Translations under genes and position numbers: made by a program
Assembly (NCBI RefSeq): GCF_039555335.1
Contig: NC_092631.1
Coordinates: 15,743,805 to 15,807,804, forward strand
Direction: 5' to 3'
Origin: Amphiura filiformis
Lineage: Eukaryota; Echinodermata; Ophiuroidea; Amphilepidida; Amphiuridae
Length of the DNA stretch: 64,000 bases
The notes under the pieces: generated by a model
The model's input: the letters and a program-made list of their open reading frames with translations, nothing else
Database searches by the model: none
What the model was told of the DNA's origin: nothing
Shown here: positions 9,945-22,880 of the stretch, one piece after another
Numbering within the stretch: the first letter of the stretch is position 1
Layout: every line of letters begins with the position of its first letter

Positions 9945-12900
9945 TAAAGTGAGACATACGTTGAATTTTGAATATATGTGATAATAACTGGCAATACTGT
10001 ATAGAAGGAAATATTTTCCGAACTCAAATTTAAAATTTAAATTCACATACTAAGTGTTCTTAGGGTAATTTTTAACCTTAATATTGTGTTCATTCCACAA
10101 TAATTTTAAGGATGTGTACTATTTTTAAGACTTGTAAAAAGCTGGAAATATCTAAATTGTCATATTAAACACCAGCTATGGCAACACCCATATGGCTTAG
10201 AATAACACTGACCATCCCAGATGATCAAATTGAATATGAAATTAACTTTCTTTCTAAAAAGATATGTTCCGTATGAAGGTGAAGTTTCATTTTCATATCT
10301 TTTAACTTAGGTCGAGACTTGTGTTGAATTTTGAAAAAATAGGAAAATATCTGGCAACACTGTATAAACTGATGTTTTACCCCCCCCCCAGATCAAAATA
10401 TCTTTTTCATAAGGCCAATGTATCATCTCAACATGACGAGGTCGATGTTTCTTTCTTTATTATAGAAATGCATTTTGGTATTTTTATGACTTGTAAAAAG
10501 TTGAAAATATCCACACCTCACAATTAAACCCCAATTATGGCAACACCCATGTGGTTTATCTGGCAACACTGTATAAACTGATGTCTTACCCCGCCCCCAG
10601 ATCAAAATAACTTTTTCATAAGGCCAATATATCTTCTCAACATGACGAGGTCGATGTTTCTTTCTTTATTATAGAAATGCATTTTGGTATTTTTATGACT
10701 TGTAAAAAGTTGAAAATATCCACAAATCACAATTAAACCCCAATTATGGCAACACCCATGTGGTTTAGAACAACACAAATTTGATATGAATAAAAACTCT
10801 CTTTCTAATAAATGTTCCTTGAAAGGATGATGTTTCATTTTCACATCATTTAACTTAAGGTGAGATTTGTGTTGAATTTCGAAAAATAGGAAAATGTCTG
10901 GCAACACTGTATATACAGATGTGTTTTCCCCAAGCCCAAATGTAACTTTTTCATAAGACCAATGTATCATCTCAACATGCTGTGGTCGATGTTGAAATCG
11001 GAACACTACCATATGGTTTATGAGCTATACAAAGTTGGTATATTTTCATACTTTGAAAAAATTGAAAAACACCCCTATTTCAAATAAATGGTATAACCCA
11101 CCCTGACATCTGGTGATTATTTTTACACTTTCATTGCGGCATCTAAGGTTTGACCTATTCATACCTTATAAAGAAAAAATATATATATATTGTGTATATT
11201 AGTAACACTGGCTTCAAATCTTGAAACTTTGACTGCTGAAAAATGCAAAAATTGTGAAAATAGGCCTAAAATTGAAATTTGCCTGTTACCATGGCAACGG
11301 GGATATTTTTCCGAAATTTATCCCATGTGTGTTAGTTTGAGGTCAAGGTCCATCAAATATGAAAGTATAAAGAAAATCTATTTTTGACCGTGGCAACACT
11401 ATTCTCAAAAATAACAGATAGTTCCTCTTAAGCAGTAGAAATATAAGCAGGGTTAGTTTACATGTGTTTTCATGGCATGTCATTGCATTTGTAATTTCTA
11501 GTAACTGACATTTTGTCAGTTACTAGATTAAAAATATCCTAGTGTAAAATGCAACCTACATTTTGTATTTTACACTAGGATATTTTTCAACAAAGCATCA
11601 ATATCTGCTGACAAGTTTGATTCTGGTTTCTTTGCATTTTGAATTGATTGTCACAGTTTCACACGAATATTTCACCATTTGAGTCGACTTTCACTGGTCG
11701 CATTTGATGAATATTTGGGGCTACTGTTACCATGAGATTGATAGCATCTTGTGTCACAGTACATGCATCTAGAAGTTTCCTTATTTTCAGTTCCGTTTTC
11801 TTCGCGAGGATTAGTCGCTTTGATATTTTAAGGGTCTGCGGGTAATTGGACTATATACGGGTGATTTAAAATGAACTGTACCCAAATTCAAAAATTAGAA
11901 TAAAATACTTACCGACATTTAAATAATTTGTGTTTGTAAGCTGTAACAGGATGATGTTTCCTATTATTGGTGAAAAAATCATGTCTTTACCTCAAATGGT
12001 TTTGAAGAAAAGTACATTTTTATAACACACCAATTTTGTTACTGCGGTAGAGAACACGGATAAACTTAGTTCCATGTGTTGGTCTAAAAATGGGATGATA
12101 AATTGAAAATGCGATATCTTCTGACTAAAACCACTTATTATCAAAATTCAAAATTTCTACTACAGAACACTTATCACTGCAATAATTGGAGTTCAGAAGC
12201 TGCTAAACATAACTGACGTAGAGAAAGTGCTCACCCCTGGGGTGCTCACCTCACCTGGATCTAGTATCCATACATTGGCCCTTATTGCGATTTCGAAGCT
12301 ATACTATCTGCAAGTCTGATGCAGCTCACTCCATATCCCTCTACAATGAATAAACTTGATGGAGACACAAGGTATCGACCATACTGGCTTCAAAGGGTTC
12401 ATATCAAATAGATTTGGTAGGATTGCTGAGATTGCGAAGGAATTCATGTGTCGTCGGCAGTGTCCATCATAGACTTCTTTGATGTTATCGTTGATATCAA
12501 CTCAACTATAAAAGTTAGTTTTGGCAGAAAGTGTTCACGTACATACATAACGATTGGTTCCTGTATTGAGATCTATTCTCAGCTGATTGATGCTTTCATT
12601 TTCCCATTGACAAAAGTGAAAAGTCTAGAGTATGAAGAAGAATTTGCTAAATTTGACGTTCGCATTGTAGAAAGTGGTGAAGAATGAGACAATCCATTCA
12701 AAATGCTGTGTATCCAGAATCAAACTTGCCAGCAGATATTGATGTTGAAAAATATCCTAGTGTAAAATACAAAATGCATGTTGCTCATCGTATAAGCACA
12801 CGTGAACTAATCCTGTTTATATTTCTACTCCTTAGAGAAGTAGATTTTAGCAGTTTTCTTCAACAAAATTGGATGATGTTTTAATGCTGGCAACTCATAA

Positions 12901-13327
12901 TTCGTGTATGGTACTGCTAATTATGTTAAAAGTGTCTAATTTGTGTTCCCCTTACATCAAAACATAGATAAATACATATTTGTAGCCATGACCATATATC
13001 TGTCAAAATGTGCTATTGCGAGCAAAATGACGTCATTTTGGCGGCCATTTTGTATTTCTGGCAACTGATAACTCGTACATGGTACTCCAATTCTTCTTAT
13101 TAGTTTCAAAGTTGAGCCCCCAAATCCAAAAACATTATTTGAAGTCATGTATCTACTAAAATATACTATTACAAGCAAAATGACGTCATTTTGGCGGCCA
13201 TTTTGAATTTTTGGCGACTGAACTTGTACAGGGTACAGATAATTATCTCAAAAGTGTCAAATTTGTGTTCTCAACCCCCCTAAACATATAAAAAGACACA
13301 CTGAAGCTACGTATCTACTAAAATTTG
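9945..13327 (-). repeat. Right arm of the large inverted repeat, split by an insertion
   Basis: This is the reverse complement of 6238-8015. It is longer for two visible reasons. A 1,400-bp TTAA-flanked element (11432-12831) sits inside it, and a segment of about 210 bp is tandemly doubled (the phrase 'cagatcaaaata' at 10389 and again at 10599). Removing both leaves about 1.78 kb, equal to the left arm. Frames on the minus strand here (10602-11012) are shadows of those in the left arm. Confidence 0.87.
11432..12831. mobile_element. TTAA-type TIR DNA transposon with ORF relic (Kolobok- or piggyBac-like)
   Basis: The termini are GCAGTAGAAATATAAGCAGG and, inverted, GGAGTAGAAATATAAACAGG. The inverted similarity continues inward for roughly 200 bp (ATTTTACACTAGGATATTTTT, CAATATCTGCTG). 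The flanks are TTAA on the left and TTAG on the right; the uninterrupted left arm of the surrounding inverted repeat (near 6733) has TTAA at the matching site, so the insertion point is confirmed. Inside, on +, a protein relic reads RFGRIAEIAKEFM (about 12409), then shifts frame to IIDFFDVIVDINS (12466) and IEIYSQLIDAFIFPL. I recall that pattern from transposon-borne proteins of marine animals and fish but cannot name it. An extra small stem-loop lies at 11530-11587. Confidence 0.85.
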
Positions 13328-14847
13328 CCACAAACAAGCAAAAATATGTTATTTTGGCAGCCATTTTGAATTTTTGAATAGTAGGGGGGTCAAACGTCAT
13401 TGGAGGTCAAAAATGTTGACGGATTTGTGTTCTACGCTAAATTTGACCAACAACTCGTTTTAAATCAGTTTTGTAAAAAAAGTTCAGATTTGCCCAACCC
13501 TAGTTTTATATACAATGTATATACCGTATTGTCATAATACCAATATTTGTCATAATATAATGAGTAATATTTAGCAACGCAAATGTGCAGTTCATATGCA
13601 CAAACGAATACTGATCTTTATGATATTCAGGTTTGTGTACATCACATATAACATGTCACATAGGAGGTCATACGTGTTGACCTTCATCTATTGTATTTGT
13701 TCATCTGTGTATGGAGAGGAGAAACACCATTAAACGCCATTAAAACTCCATTAGTATTAGGGCGTAGTTCAGTGAACTCACCGGATTGTTATTCCAAGTA
13801 CTTTGATAATACAGATAATATGTATTAATGGGTCGAGGCGATTGCATTGAAAAACCTAATAAATTATTCATAACAGTTACATAATCAATCGATAGTGCGG
13901 ACACCTTTCATTTGCAAATCACCAAAATTCGTGATCTTTTAGCGTTGGAAAAGAAACCACGTGAATAGAGTGCCCTCTCAAGAATATCTGCTCTCTGATA
14001 AGGGATACACCATAGATTAATTCCTGGATTCGGCAGCTTTCATTAGCATGAGGCCGCATTGATATGTAAATAGCGTATTGTTATTTAAATTTGTGCCCAG
14101 ACGTATTGAGGGCGACAGTCATGTTATCCAGACGGAGAATGGTTGCATATGCCGGGCATGTCAAATTGCTGAGTGAAGGCTGATAATCACCTTTCTGTAT
14201 AGGTAATAAGCTAGTATATTTCGTGTACCAGTTGGTTAGAACAAACAATTAGTATCATATTCATGTATTAAGTGTATAAACTTTGAAATTTACATGAATT
14301 TGAAGAGCAGAGCTTCGAAATCTAGCTAAGTCAGGTGGCGTGAAATTCTGCTGCGTGGCCCCCTCTGCGTGGTAGAATTATATTCATAAAACATTGAATT
14401 TAACAGATATCATGGGCAGCCAACCACGATTTATGAGCATTTAAAATATATGTTAATTAACAAAGATAAATAATAAAGAGTACAAATGGCAATTTTAATT
14501 GCAATTTTAATGGCAATTTTAAACTAGCAAATAAGCCTGAAATCTTAAAATGTTACCACTATTCAGATTTACCGTAAATATTTGGAGTATTGTTGCACGG
14601 CTTGCATAGTCGTATAGTCAACTGTGCATTTCTTTACCTCCGTATAAAATCAATAATTCATGCTGGGAGCCAAGTAACATTCTCTCTGCTTAGTGCAGAT
14701 TGGTATTTTATTTTACTTGAGAGCATAATAGAAATACATACGACGAATAAGGCGCCATGATGGAAAGGTCAGGTCGGGTATCAAAGGTTATTGTAACTTA
14801 AATACTACTTGTATTTCACACCTTGCCTCTGTCACATATTTCCTTCA
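13328..14847. other. Intergenic stretch, nothing recognised
   Basis: No exon, transposon ends or tandem array could be supported. The 13330-13500 part belongs to the same gccatttttga-rich repeat family as 590-880 (the phrase 'cagatttgcccaaccc' at 13483 has a relative near 875). Confidence 0.4.
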
Positions 14848-15130
14848 TATCGTCACCCTCATAACAAAGTGCCTAAGTCATTATTACACGTTTCTCATTT
14901 GCAATATTGATTCTCTGAGTAATAAACCCATAATTAATCAAATTTCTAGCCGCATTCTTCATTAACTTGTGGAATTCATATCTGTTGATGTATTCCACAA
15001 GTTTAAAATGAAGAATGCAGCTGGAATTTTTTTAAAATTAATTATGGGTTTATTTACTCAGAAAATCAAAATTGCAAATGAGAAACATGTAATAATGACT
15101 TAGGCACTTTGGTTATGAGGGTGACGATAT
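14848..15130. mobile_element. Fold-back element, 283 bp
   Basis: The outer tips are ATATCGTCACCCTCATAAC and its complement. The arms also share GTGCCTAAGTCATTATTAC, AATAAACCCATAATTAAT and TTCTTCATT...ACTTGTGGAAT around a centre near 14986. The arms are nearly identical, suggesting a young hairpin-forming insertion. It has no coding capacity. Target duplication was not resolved. Confidence 0.88.
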
Positions 15131-15359
15131 TATTGACAGCAAGTCCTAATTTTGACTTTGCTATTGCAAAATGTGATTTCATATCAAATTAGTAGACTTT
15201 CTTTGAAAAAAAAACACATATCACTGGTGCCTAATGGGAATACCCGTCCGCCATTTCATTAAACTGGATCGTTTTCGCCTGGTTTGTGCCCAGATGTATT
15301 GGGGGCGCGCTATACACTCATTGAACAGGCAAAGTTCGCAAAACTACTAACGTTGTTAT

Positions 15360-15761
15360 CAGGCCTCGAAATAAGAAGAAAAATCCAAGGGTCCTCTGGA
15401 TCCTTGCCTTTGAAATTTCAAGGGTCCTCACCAATTTTCAAGGGTCCGACCCCGGACCCATGCTTTTGAAATTTCAAGAGAGAGAATTAGCTACGGCGAA
15501 TCGGCAATCACGGTATGTAGATTGTAGAAAATTGAAAACCCGGATTGAAAACTTGATGGAAATCTAAAATGAAAGTGTACTCAGGGAGCTGGACCTATTA
15601 TGTGAACCAGATTTTCCAGTGGAACAACAAAACTGTGATTTTCTGCTCTTTGCTTGGTTCAACTTTTACGGGTCACGCGGACCCGTACCGTAGGAAATTG
15701 ACGGGTCCGCGCCTACTTTCACGGGTATTTGACGCAAGGACGCGCCTTATTTCGAGCGCTG
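15360..15761. mobile_element. Non-autonomous hAT element with 8-bp target duplication
   Basis: The ends are CAGGCCTCGAAATAAG and CTTATTTCGAGCGCTG, a hAT-style inverted terminal repeat starting CAG. Both sides carry the identical 8-mer GTTGTTAT (15352-15359 and 15762-15769), the length that hAT transposases duplicate. The 402-bp interior has GGGTCC/GGACCC-rich repeats and no transposase. It lies about 250 bp upstream of exon 1 of SDR copy 2, so it may sit in or near that gene's promoter. Confidence 0.94.
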
Positions 15762-16017
15762 GTTGTTATTTGCCAATATCAATTAACATGATCCAAGGGG
15801 TCGAACATGAATTATTCATAACGGATCGATAACTGGCCTCACTTTCTAGCTTGTAAACCAGCGGAATTTTTCATAGGTTTTGCGTTGCTTCAACCGTGAA
15901 TTTAGTGTCACCCCCTTGGATACACCCGGGGATACACGCATTGTTTAAACATCGGTGATGAGTCAGTTAGTGCACACTGCACACGCAGCTAAGCACCCCC
16001 GTATCATGGCCACTCAA

Positions 16018-19000
16018 ATGTCTTTCGGGTCCATTATACTAGCATGTTTAGGTGCATTTTTGCTCCTTTTGTTCTGTTTATTTTGTATGGGAGGTACTAG
16101 TATTTTAATGGCGGATTTTATCGGCGATACTGCAACCACATAACTACGACTTTACACGGAAAAACTGCTATTATCACAGGTAGGTGATGAATGCATGTGC
16201 AATCTATTGCATTAAAGGCCCTTTCAGTGATTTCACAGGAACATTAAAAAAATGGAAATTTGTCAGAGTTGCTTAGAAATAAAGAATAAGTCTACAGAAT
16301 TTCATTAAACCACTTTTCCCTGAATACATCGACAAATTAGTCAAAAACAGAAGTTTTAGAAAGGTTTTCTACTTCAACTCAGATCGACTCGAGAAAATCG
16401 AGATTTTCGTACAGTGCGCCACCAATCGACTGGAAAAACTTCCTAGTCCAGTGTTTCTAACACGGGGAAGTAGAGTCTAAATTGATTTAAAACAGACGCT
16501 TAATTTTTGTAGTAGAAAACAAAATAAGCAATTAAAGGTCACCGAGGCAAACTAACGGTCAATTCAAATATGAAAAACAGTTAAAATTGTGTATTTTGTT
16601 TAAAATAGTAGCTACTGATGTAATAAGTAGTAGAAACAATACGCAACGCGTGTTGGTACGTGGAGAGTGAGCTTCTTTCGATCTCGAGTCGGACTTTTGT
16701 ACTGTCAGTATCAAAAGTCCAGAATCATGCAAATGCTTTATTTTGTCTAAAATACACGGCTTTCGACCGAACCACTAGCAGGCTATGTTAGCACATCTAT
16801 GCCAATCGATCGTCCGGATGAGCAAATCACTGAATGGGCCGTTAAGCTTCTGATTATGACTACCGTGGAAGAGACACGTAAAGATACTTTATGTACTTCT
16901 TTTGTAACGTATTCATGAGGGATGATCATTGACCTATGAGAAGGGTGACTGGAATTACAGCACGATGGGTACGATTTATATAAGATGATAGACAATAGGC
17001 GCCATTAACGTCCATTTTTGTTCCTACATTATGTTATTTATGTATCGTAAACAGATGGAAACCCTGGGTATTCCACGGCCCAACTATCCGGCCCTGGGCA
17101 TCAGATGTAGGCCTAGATCTTTTGGTTTTAATATCGCGGCATACGGGTTCAAAATTCGGCAGGTATATTTCAATGGAGTGAGGTTTCTGAGGGTTCGTCG
17201 CTAAAGGCTGAGCTAGGGTAGATCTCGTAGCTATTATACTGCAGATCATCTAGACTATGCCATAGTCGATTTTTGATAAATAAAACCTGTCATTAATCAT
17301 GATGAAAGGATTCAGTTGAACTCGAAATTATACTGATATTTATTACATCAAAATACTAGTATAAAATTGTTATGAAAAAGTTTATATAATTATATTAGTG
17401 ACAGTAAAAGTAAAGTATACGTAGGCTTATATTATTGAATGCAACATTATCATAATTATATTGGCACTTCAATACTGAACAATTCTGATTTTAGAATCTA
17501 CCAGTTTATTAATCGCGAAAGTCCGGGTTAAAAATCGACTATGGACATTGCATTTTAAATGGGACTTTGATCGGGCAAAGTCCCTAACACACACACTGTC
17601 AATCACACTTGTTTATCAATCCAATTTAACCGCACGCACAAAGCTTGGAAGTACAAGCATGGTACAAAACGCGCTCATGCACCTACTGGGAGTTTAATGT
17701 TTAACACAAAGGCTGCATAGTTGTGTACCATGTAGTTATTAATGGTAATGTCAGGTACCCGGAGGATTTAAACCATAACGAGATATGGGCGACCAATCAC
17801 AAGCCAGATCCATTTAAAGATGCATTACATCATGGCCAATTTTAGTAGGCCAGAAATCCGACAATCTCATCCATAGACAGCCGTGTTAAGCATGCAAACT
17901 GCAATCCAAAGTCAGTAGTCCACTTGGGATGCTAACAAACAGAGGGGGTACGGTGACTGAAAAGATCAGTTGTGAAAATCTATCAATTGTGCACAAATTA
18001 ATTAAATCAGAGTTTTCAGCTTAAATGCAATATCCAGAGTATGGACAACTGGACTACGGAGTAGTCTACGGCACAGTCTACGGCACATGTTGTTGTTGCT
18101 TGCCTGCCCAGAATGCAATTCACGCATACCAAGGTATTGGATTGGGCTATTTATTCACATTTACGCTGAAAATGCTCTCGTGATTTTGGTGTGGATCATT
18201 TTAGTGACCATAACCATGTTAACAGTATGCTCCGGGAGTGGAGTATGTCAACGTGTTTCTTATCACCATGTGAAAATGCGATGTGCTAATTGATGATACG
18301 GTTACTTTTGTACACGTATCGGAAAAAAAATAAAACATCCGATATATTTTATGTTTCCAGGTGGAAATGCCGGAATTGGCAAAGAAACTGCCATTGATTT
18401 TGCACGTCGTGGAGCACGAGTCATTATTGGCTGCAGAAATCCAAAGAAGGCCACAGAGGCAGTCAAGGTAGGGAGAATTAAATTATGGCTTGCACTGCAG
18501 ACCAATGAACAGAATCAAGGCTTGTCATTGGCTGATTGACTTAAAAGGGCATTAACCCTCTCCATGCGAGCGTCGAATGCAGACGACAAGTTTCAAAATT
18601 CGCTCCAAAAATTGAGCATTGTATAAGTTTTCATGACCATATTTGGAATCAGCATTAAAATGAGCCCAGTATTAGCCTTTTCGATGTATGGCATACACAA
18701 AAGGAGGACAGTCTTCAATCTGGGTAAAACCTGGCAAATTCAACTTAACTTTACCCACTTCGTGCCGCGCCAACCTATTATGTCCGCCATATTTTCGAAA
18801 AGGCTAATTGGTTCATTGTTTCTTGAGATATTTCTTGATATTTTGAGAACTATCTCGAACTTGGGTTCTTATGTTGAAGTCTATGGCTAACAAGCGTGAA
18901 TACATCACAGGTAAATGTGACGTTTTCAGTTATATTACTTTCAACGGCGTATTTAAAATTCGTGAGCGCGCTGTAAATTTGCCGTTATGTAGCTAACATT

Positions 19001-22000
19001 ATTAACATCCACCCAACCAGCGGGATTTACGCTTATGGAGTGATATTTAGTACCAACTTTAATTTTGTAAGGCACAAACTTGTTTTCAAAAATAAAAAAC
19101 ACAGCGCTAAGAACTGTTACAACCACAACAATAAGTGTTTTCGACTACTGGGGCAATTCCAAACAAGTTCACCCAAATTGAAAATATAAACACTAGAAAA
19201 TTTTATAACGTGTATCTTCGTTAGCATTGTTTGAGTACCAATTTTACGATTAAAAGCATCATTCCGCAACGCAAAAGTATCATTTATTAGCACTGCATAC
19301 AATTTGAAAATAAGATTGATTTTCATTGAAACTAGAATAGTATAGCTGCTAGGCTGAATCGTTGTGCACTTTGAGATAAAAGCATGAGAATGTCCACACA
19401 TGAAGTACATGGTCCAAACTTTATTTTAAGATGTAGAACCATTTCAGATTTGACCCCTAGTGCATCTAGAGGTCACGAAAGGTAATACATTGGTGAAAAA
19501 TTCTTGTCAACAGATACACCAAACTATTCGTCTGGAAAGGTATTTTGCCTCATTCATGAACATTGGTTTTCTTTTCTCTATTGTTTTCATTTTGGTAATA
19601 ATTATTTTCATGTTTGTTTATTTGTCTTTTTATTGATACCAGGAAATTCAAAGACGCGCTGGAAGCAGCAATGTAGTATATTTTCCACTAGAACTCTCCG
19701 ATCAAGATTCCGTCCGTGAATTTGCCGAAACTGTTTTGAAACAAGAAACCCGAATTGATTATCTAATCAATAATGCAGGTAAATTATACACTATACACAG
19801 GTTGTAAGAAAGGAAATTACTTTTTGCATTTGTTGGAGAATGAGGGAGGCTGTAGAAGGTGCTTAGCAGGGGGGGAACTGCCCAGGAAATTTTCAGGGAT
19901 ATAATTTGGGGACGGCAAAGAGTAAAGTGTCCCTAAAATTACTAAAAGTGGGACAAAAATTTGACAAACGGGGACGAAAATGTGGCTTCCCCCTCCCCCT
20001 TACATCAAAATCCTGGCTACACTACTGGGCGGTAGGCGTGCGGTACTGTCTAATTATTAGAATTCTTCAGTTGCGGATATTGTTCTAATGAAATGGTTAT
20101 GTTTTACTTTTGTGTAGGTATCACCAAATCAGCCAAGGGTCAGCGCACCAAAGAAGGCTATGATATGGTTTTTGCTGTGAATTACTTTGGACATTTCCTA
20201 CTTACTATGTTATTATTGGACAGACTCAAAGCAAGCGCACCTAGTCGTATTGTTAATGTCTCATCCATTATGCATGCTTTCGTGAAGCAAGGAGATATAT
20301 ATTTTACGCCAAAAGACGCAGAAGGTAAGAATGTTAACCTGGATTTACCAGATCCACGGGACCCGCGGGAGCGAAGTATAAATTACATCATCGTAGAATT
20401 CGACTTCAACTTAAAAATGACTTCAGCCCTACCCTGACCACACTGGTCACTGAGTTACCTTGCGCCGGTTCATTGTTTGCTGCAGTGAGACCCAAGTGGG
20501 CCTTATGGTGAACATTCAAATACATAGGCGGGGGAACAGGGTACGTATTGCTTTATTTTTCTTCTATTAGGATTTTAGTGGGCACGTCTCCAATGCAATT
20601 TTTTATGGGGGACCTGTACCTTTCACCACCAACATGACCAAATAGCTTTCATTTTTGACTAAAGTATCCGGAATTTGCGCGCAAATATCTCAGTAATTCG
20701 GTACAGACTTTTATGCTCGTCACCCAAAACTTTTAATGCTTCAGCCGCCACTGTTTAAATAGACACGTGGTTTGCTCCTTTATTATATCAACTTTATACA
20801 TGAAAACAATAATGCGATTTTTATACAGTCTGCCAAAGGACTATTGCAAATATATTTGGGAGAGTGAATGTTGGGTTGCAACATTGTTAACTCATTGTCC
20901 AGTGCGAAATTAAGGTCAGCAACTATTTTAGACCGTTGCGATTATATAGTTCACAGCATCTTGTGAATGGTAGTGAGCTTTGGTAAATATTGCATTGATC
21001 ATTTCATTACGAGTGTGTAGAAGAATTAAAATATCACAGATATACTTTTGTAGGTCCTGTGGTTCTTAAGTTATGTTGTAAAGAGGGCTGAAACAACAAC
21101 ACTTTTGTCAAACGTAAATACCTCATTAAAGGTCCGTAACCCGATCGACAACATCATCCCCCCGATTTTTGTCATTGTTAATGAGTTTTTGGTATCACAA
21201 AATAGATCGTATTTTTCTTATTCCTATTCTGAAATTTGACGCTCCAAGTCGATGTATTTCCGGAGAAATCGGAGAATTCATGCCAATATACCTCCCTTGG
21301 TGGCTTCCAATTTCTGGAATTCTAGACAGATAATTATAGTCTCCTCAACAGCTAGTTTGGTTTCGCGTCATTCACATTGTATGAAAAGAGCGAACCGCAA
21401 TAACTGCTGAAGAGACTTCAGATCGATGATGTTACTATAAAGCTTTAAAAATTCCTTCCGAAATTTGAAGCTGCCCGCGTGGCGCAGTTGGTTAGAGCGT
21501 CGTATTTTTGTACCAGAGGTCCCCAGTTCAAATCCAAAACCAATAGGGTTACCCCCCTTTAACAACAATAAATCAAGCAAGTTTTCAAAGTATATGATTT
21601 GTAGAATAAACTTTTGCAAAACATCAAAGTGTTATTTTTAATGTTATATTGATTTAGATAACGAAAATACCTCGTCTACCCTTAAATATCTATTTCCCAA
21701 TGACCTTTTTATTGCACTTTCACTATCATTATGCATTGTCGTATATTGCATCTACTTTTCAACATGAGCACATAAATAACTAAATCCTATTAATACTTGA
21801 GAATAATAAGATCATATATTTTCACCATATTATGGCAGGTCGAATATACCCCGGTCTACGTGAGTACGACATAAGTAAACTGGCAAACGTATTATTTACC
21901 AAAGAACTTGCGCGGCAACTTGAAGGGTCTTGTGTCACTACATATTCATTACACCCAGGCGCTGTAATGTCTAGTATTGTTGCGACAATGAAGGAGGCTA

Positions 22001-22549
22001 CTCAGATGTCCCTACTAATGTATTGGCTTAACGCAGGCATCTTTTGGTAAGTTTTGGTAAACTTTACAATCTGATATTAAATTGAAACAACAAAACTCAT
22101 GGATTGATATAATAGGTCTTCTATCTTTTTGTAATCGTTTTAGCATCAAAATGAGTAAAGGATTTACTGACTGCCAAGTCCAATAGCATCTTTAGCATGT
22201 TTATTCTGAATATTTATATTGGTTGAAAACTTGAATAAGTGATATCAAACTTTTGTTTTGATCTCTTAACATGCTGAAGCCACATATAAAGGAGGGCCAA
22301 AGGAAATATAATACAAACAACAACAGATAAATACCGTTTTTTGTCTTCTCGTCATTTTGCAGGCTTATGGGAAGTGATGAGAGAGCCGGAGCACAAACGA
22401 GCATTTACTGCGCTCTTGAGGAGTCTATAACGCACCTTTCAGGGCGTTATTTCGACAATTGTCGTGTCGCTAAGGGGTCCAAATTGGCTTGTGACGACGG
22501 ATTGGCAAAGAAATTATGGGATGTTAGTTGCCAAGCAACTGGTCTTTGA
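16018..22549 (+). CDS. SDR / retinol dehydrogenase-like copy 2, exon 1 frameshifted
   Basis: Six exons: 16018-16179, 18361-18467, 19643-19778, 20118-20324, 21839-22046, 22363-22549 (TGA). All have GT/AG borders and phases 1-0-1-1-2. Visible are [20 protein letters not shown] (cofactor-binding TGxxxGxG with the exon 1 ending), LINNAG, the active-site Asn in [13 protein letters not shown] with the catalytic Ser, YDISK (YxxxK), SLHPG and [12 protein letters not shown]. The family reduces retinal and lipid aldehydes with NADPH at membranes. Exon 1 is 162 nt against 154 in copy 3. The net 8 nt puts its start ([12 protein letters not shown]) out of frame with the [10 protein letters not shown] end, and a TAG precedes the correct frame. 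So this copy is a recent pseudogene, uses an unseen first exon, or carries an assembly error. Exons 2-6 are otherwise intact. Exons 5-6 lie between inverted TTAA-flanked ends. Confidence 0.85.
17260..17545. mobile_element. MITE in intron 1 of SDR copy 2
   Basis: CCATAGTCGATTTTT at the left and AAAAATCGACTATGG at the right form perfect 15-bp inverted ends about 285 bp apart. The interior is AT-rich and non-coding. Target duplication is not clear. Confidence 0.7.
19840..20035. mobile_element. Relative of the 37.9-kb hAT MITE
   Basis: It shares 'taaaattactaaaa' followed by 'gtgggacaaaaa', 'ggggac' and a 'tggctacactactg' end with the element at 37867-38009. The left end is poorly defined, so the limits are approximate. 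It lies in intron 3 of SDR copy 2. Confidence 0.5.
21472..21540 (+). mobile_element. tRNA-like SINE head
   Basis: GTGGCGCAGTTGGTTAGAGCG is a good box A and GGTCCCCAGTTCAAATCC a fair box B, spaced as in tRNAs. The stems do not pair well enough for a working tRNA, and the anticodon arm is not clean. It lies within the left arm of the TTAA-flanked structure. Confidence 0.55.
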
Positions 22550-22880
22550 GAAGACATTTTTATCACATAGCAACGTATTGACTTTTAAATAATATTGTCC
22601 TTTTTCTATAAACCACGAAATATATCCACATATCTAATGATTATTAGATAAAGACCTCCGTTAACAAGATGCATACCATTTATTTGACAAAGTTATTTAA
22701 AAAAGGAGGATTATATGATCAATACAGTGCTGTGTGTAATATTCGTTGCTGAATTTTCTCTATTTTCTTTGATACTCATAATAATTAAGAACAATAATAT
22801 TGACGTAATGGTACCTCGAAAGTAGATGGCGCAAAAACAAATTTGGATTAATTTCAAAAGCTTATTCAGTAATATTTATT

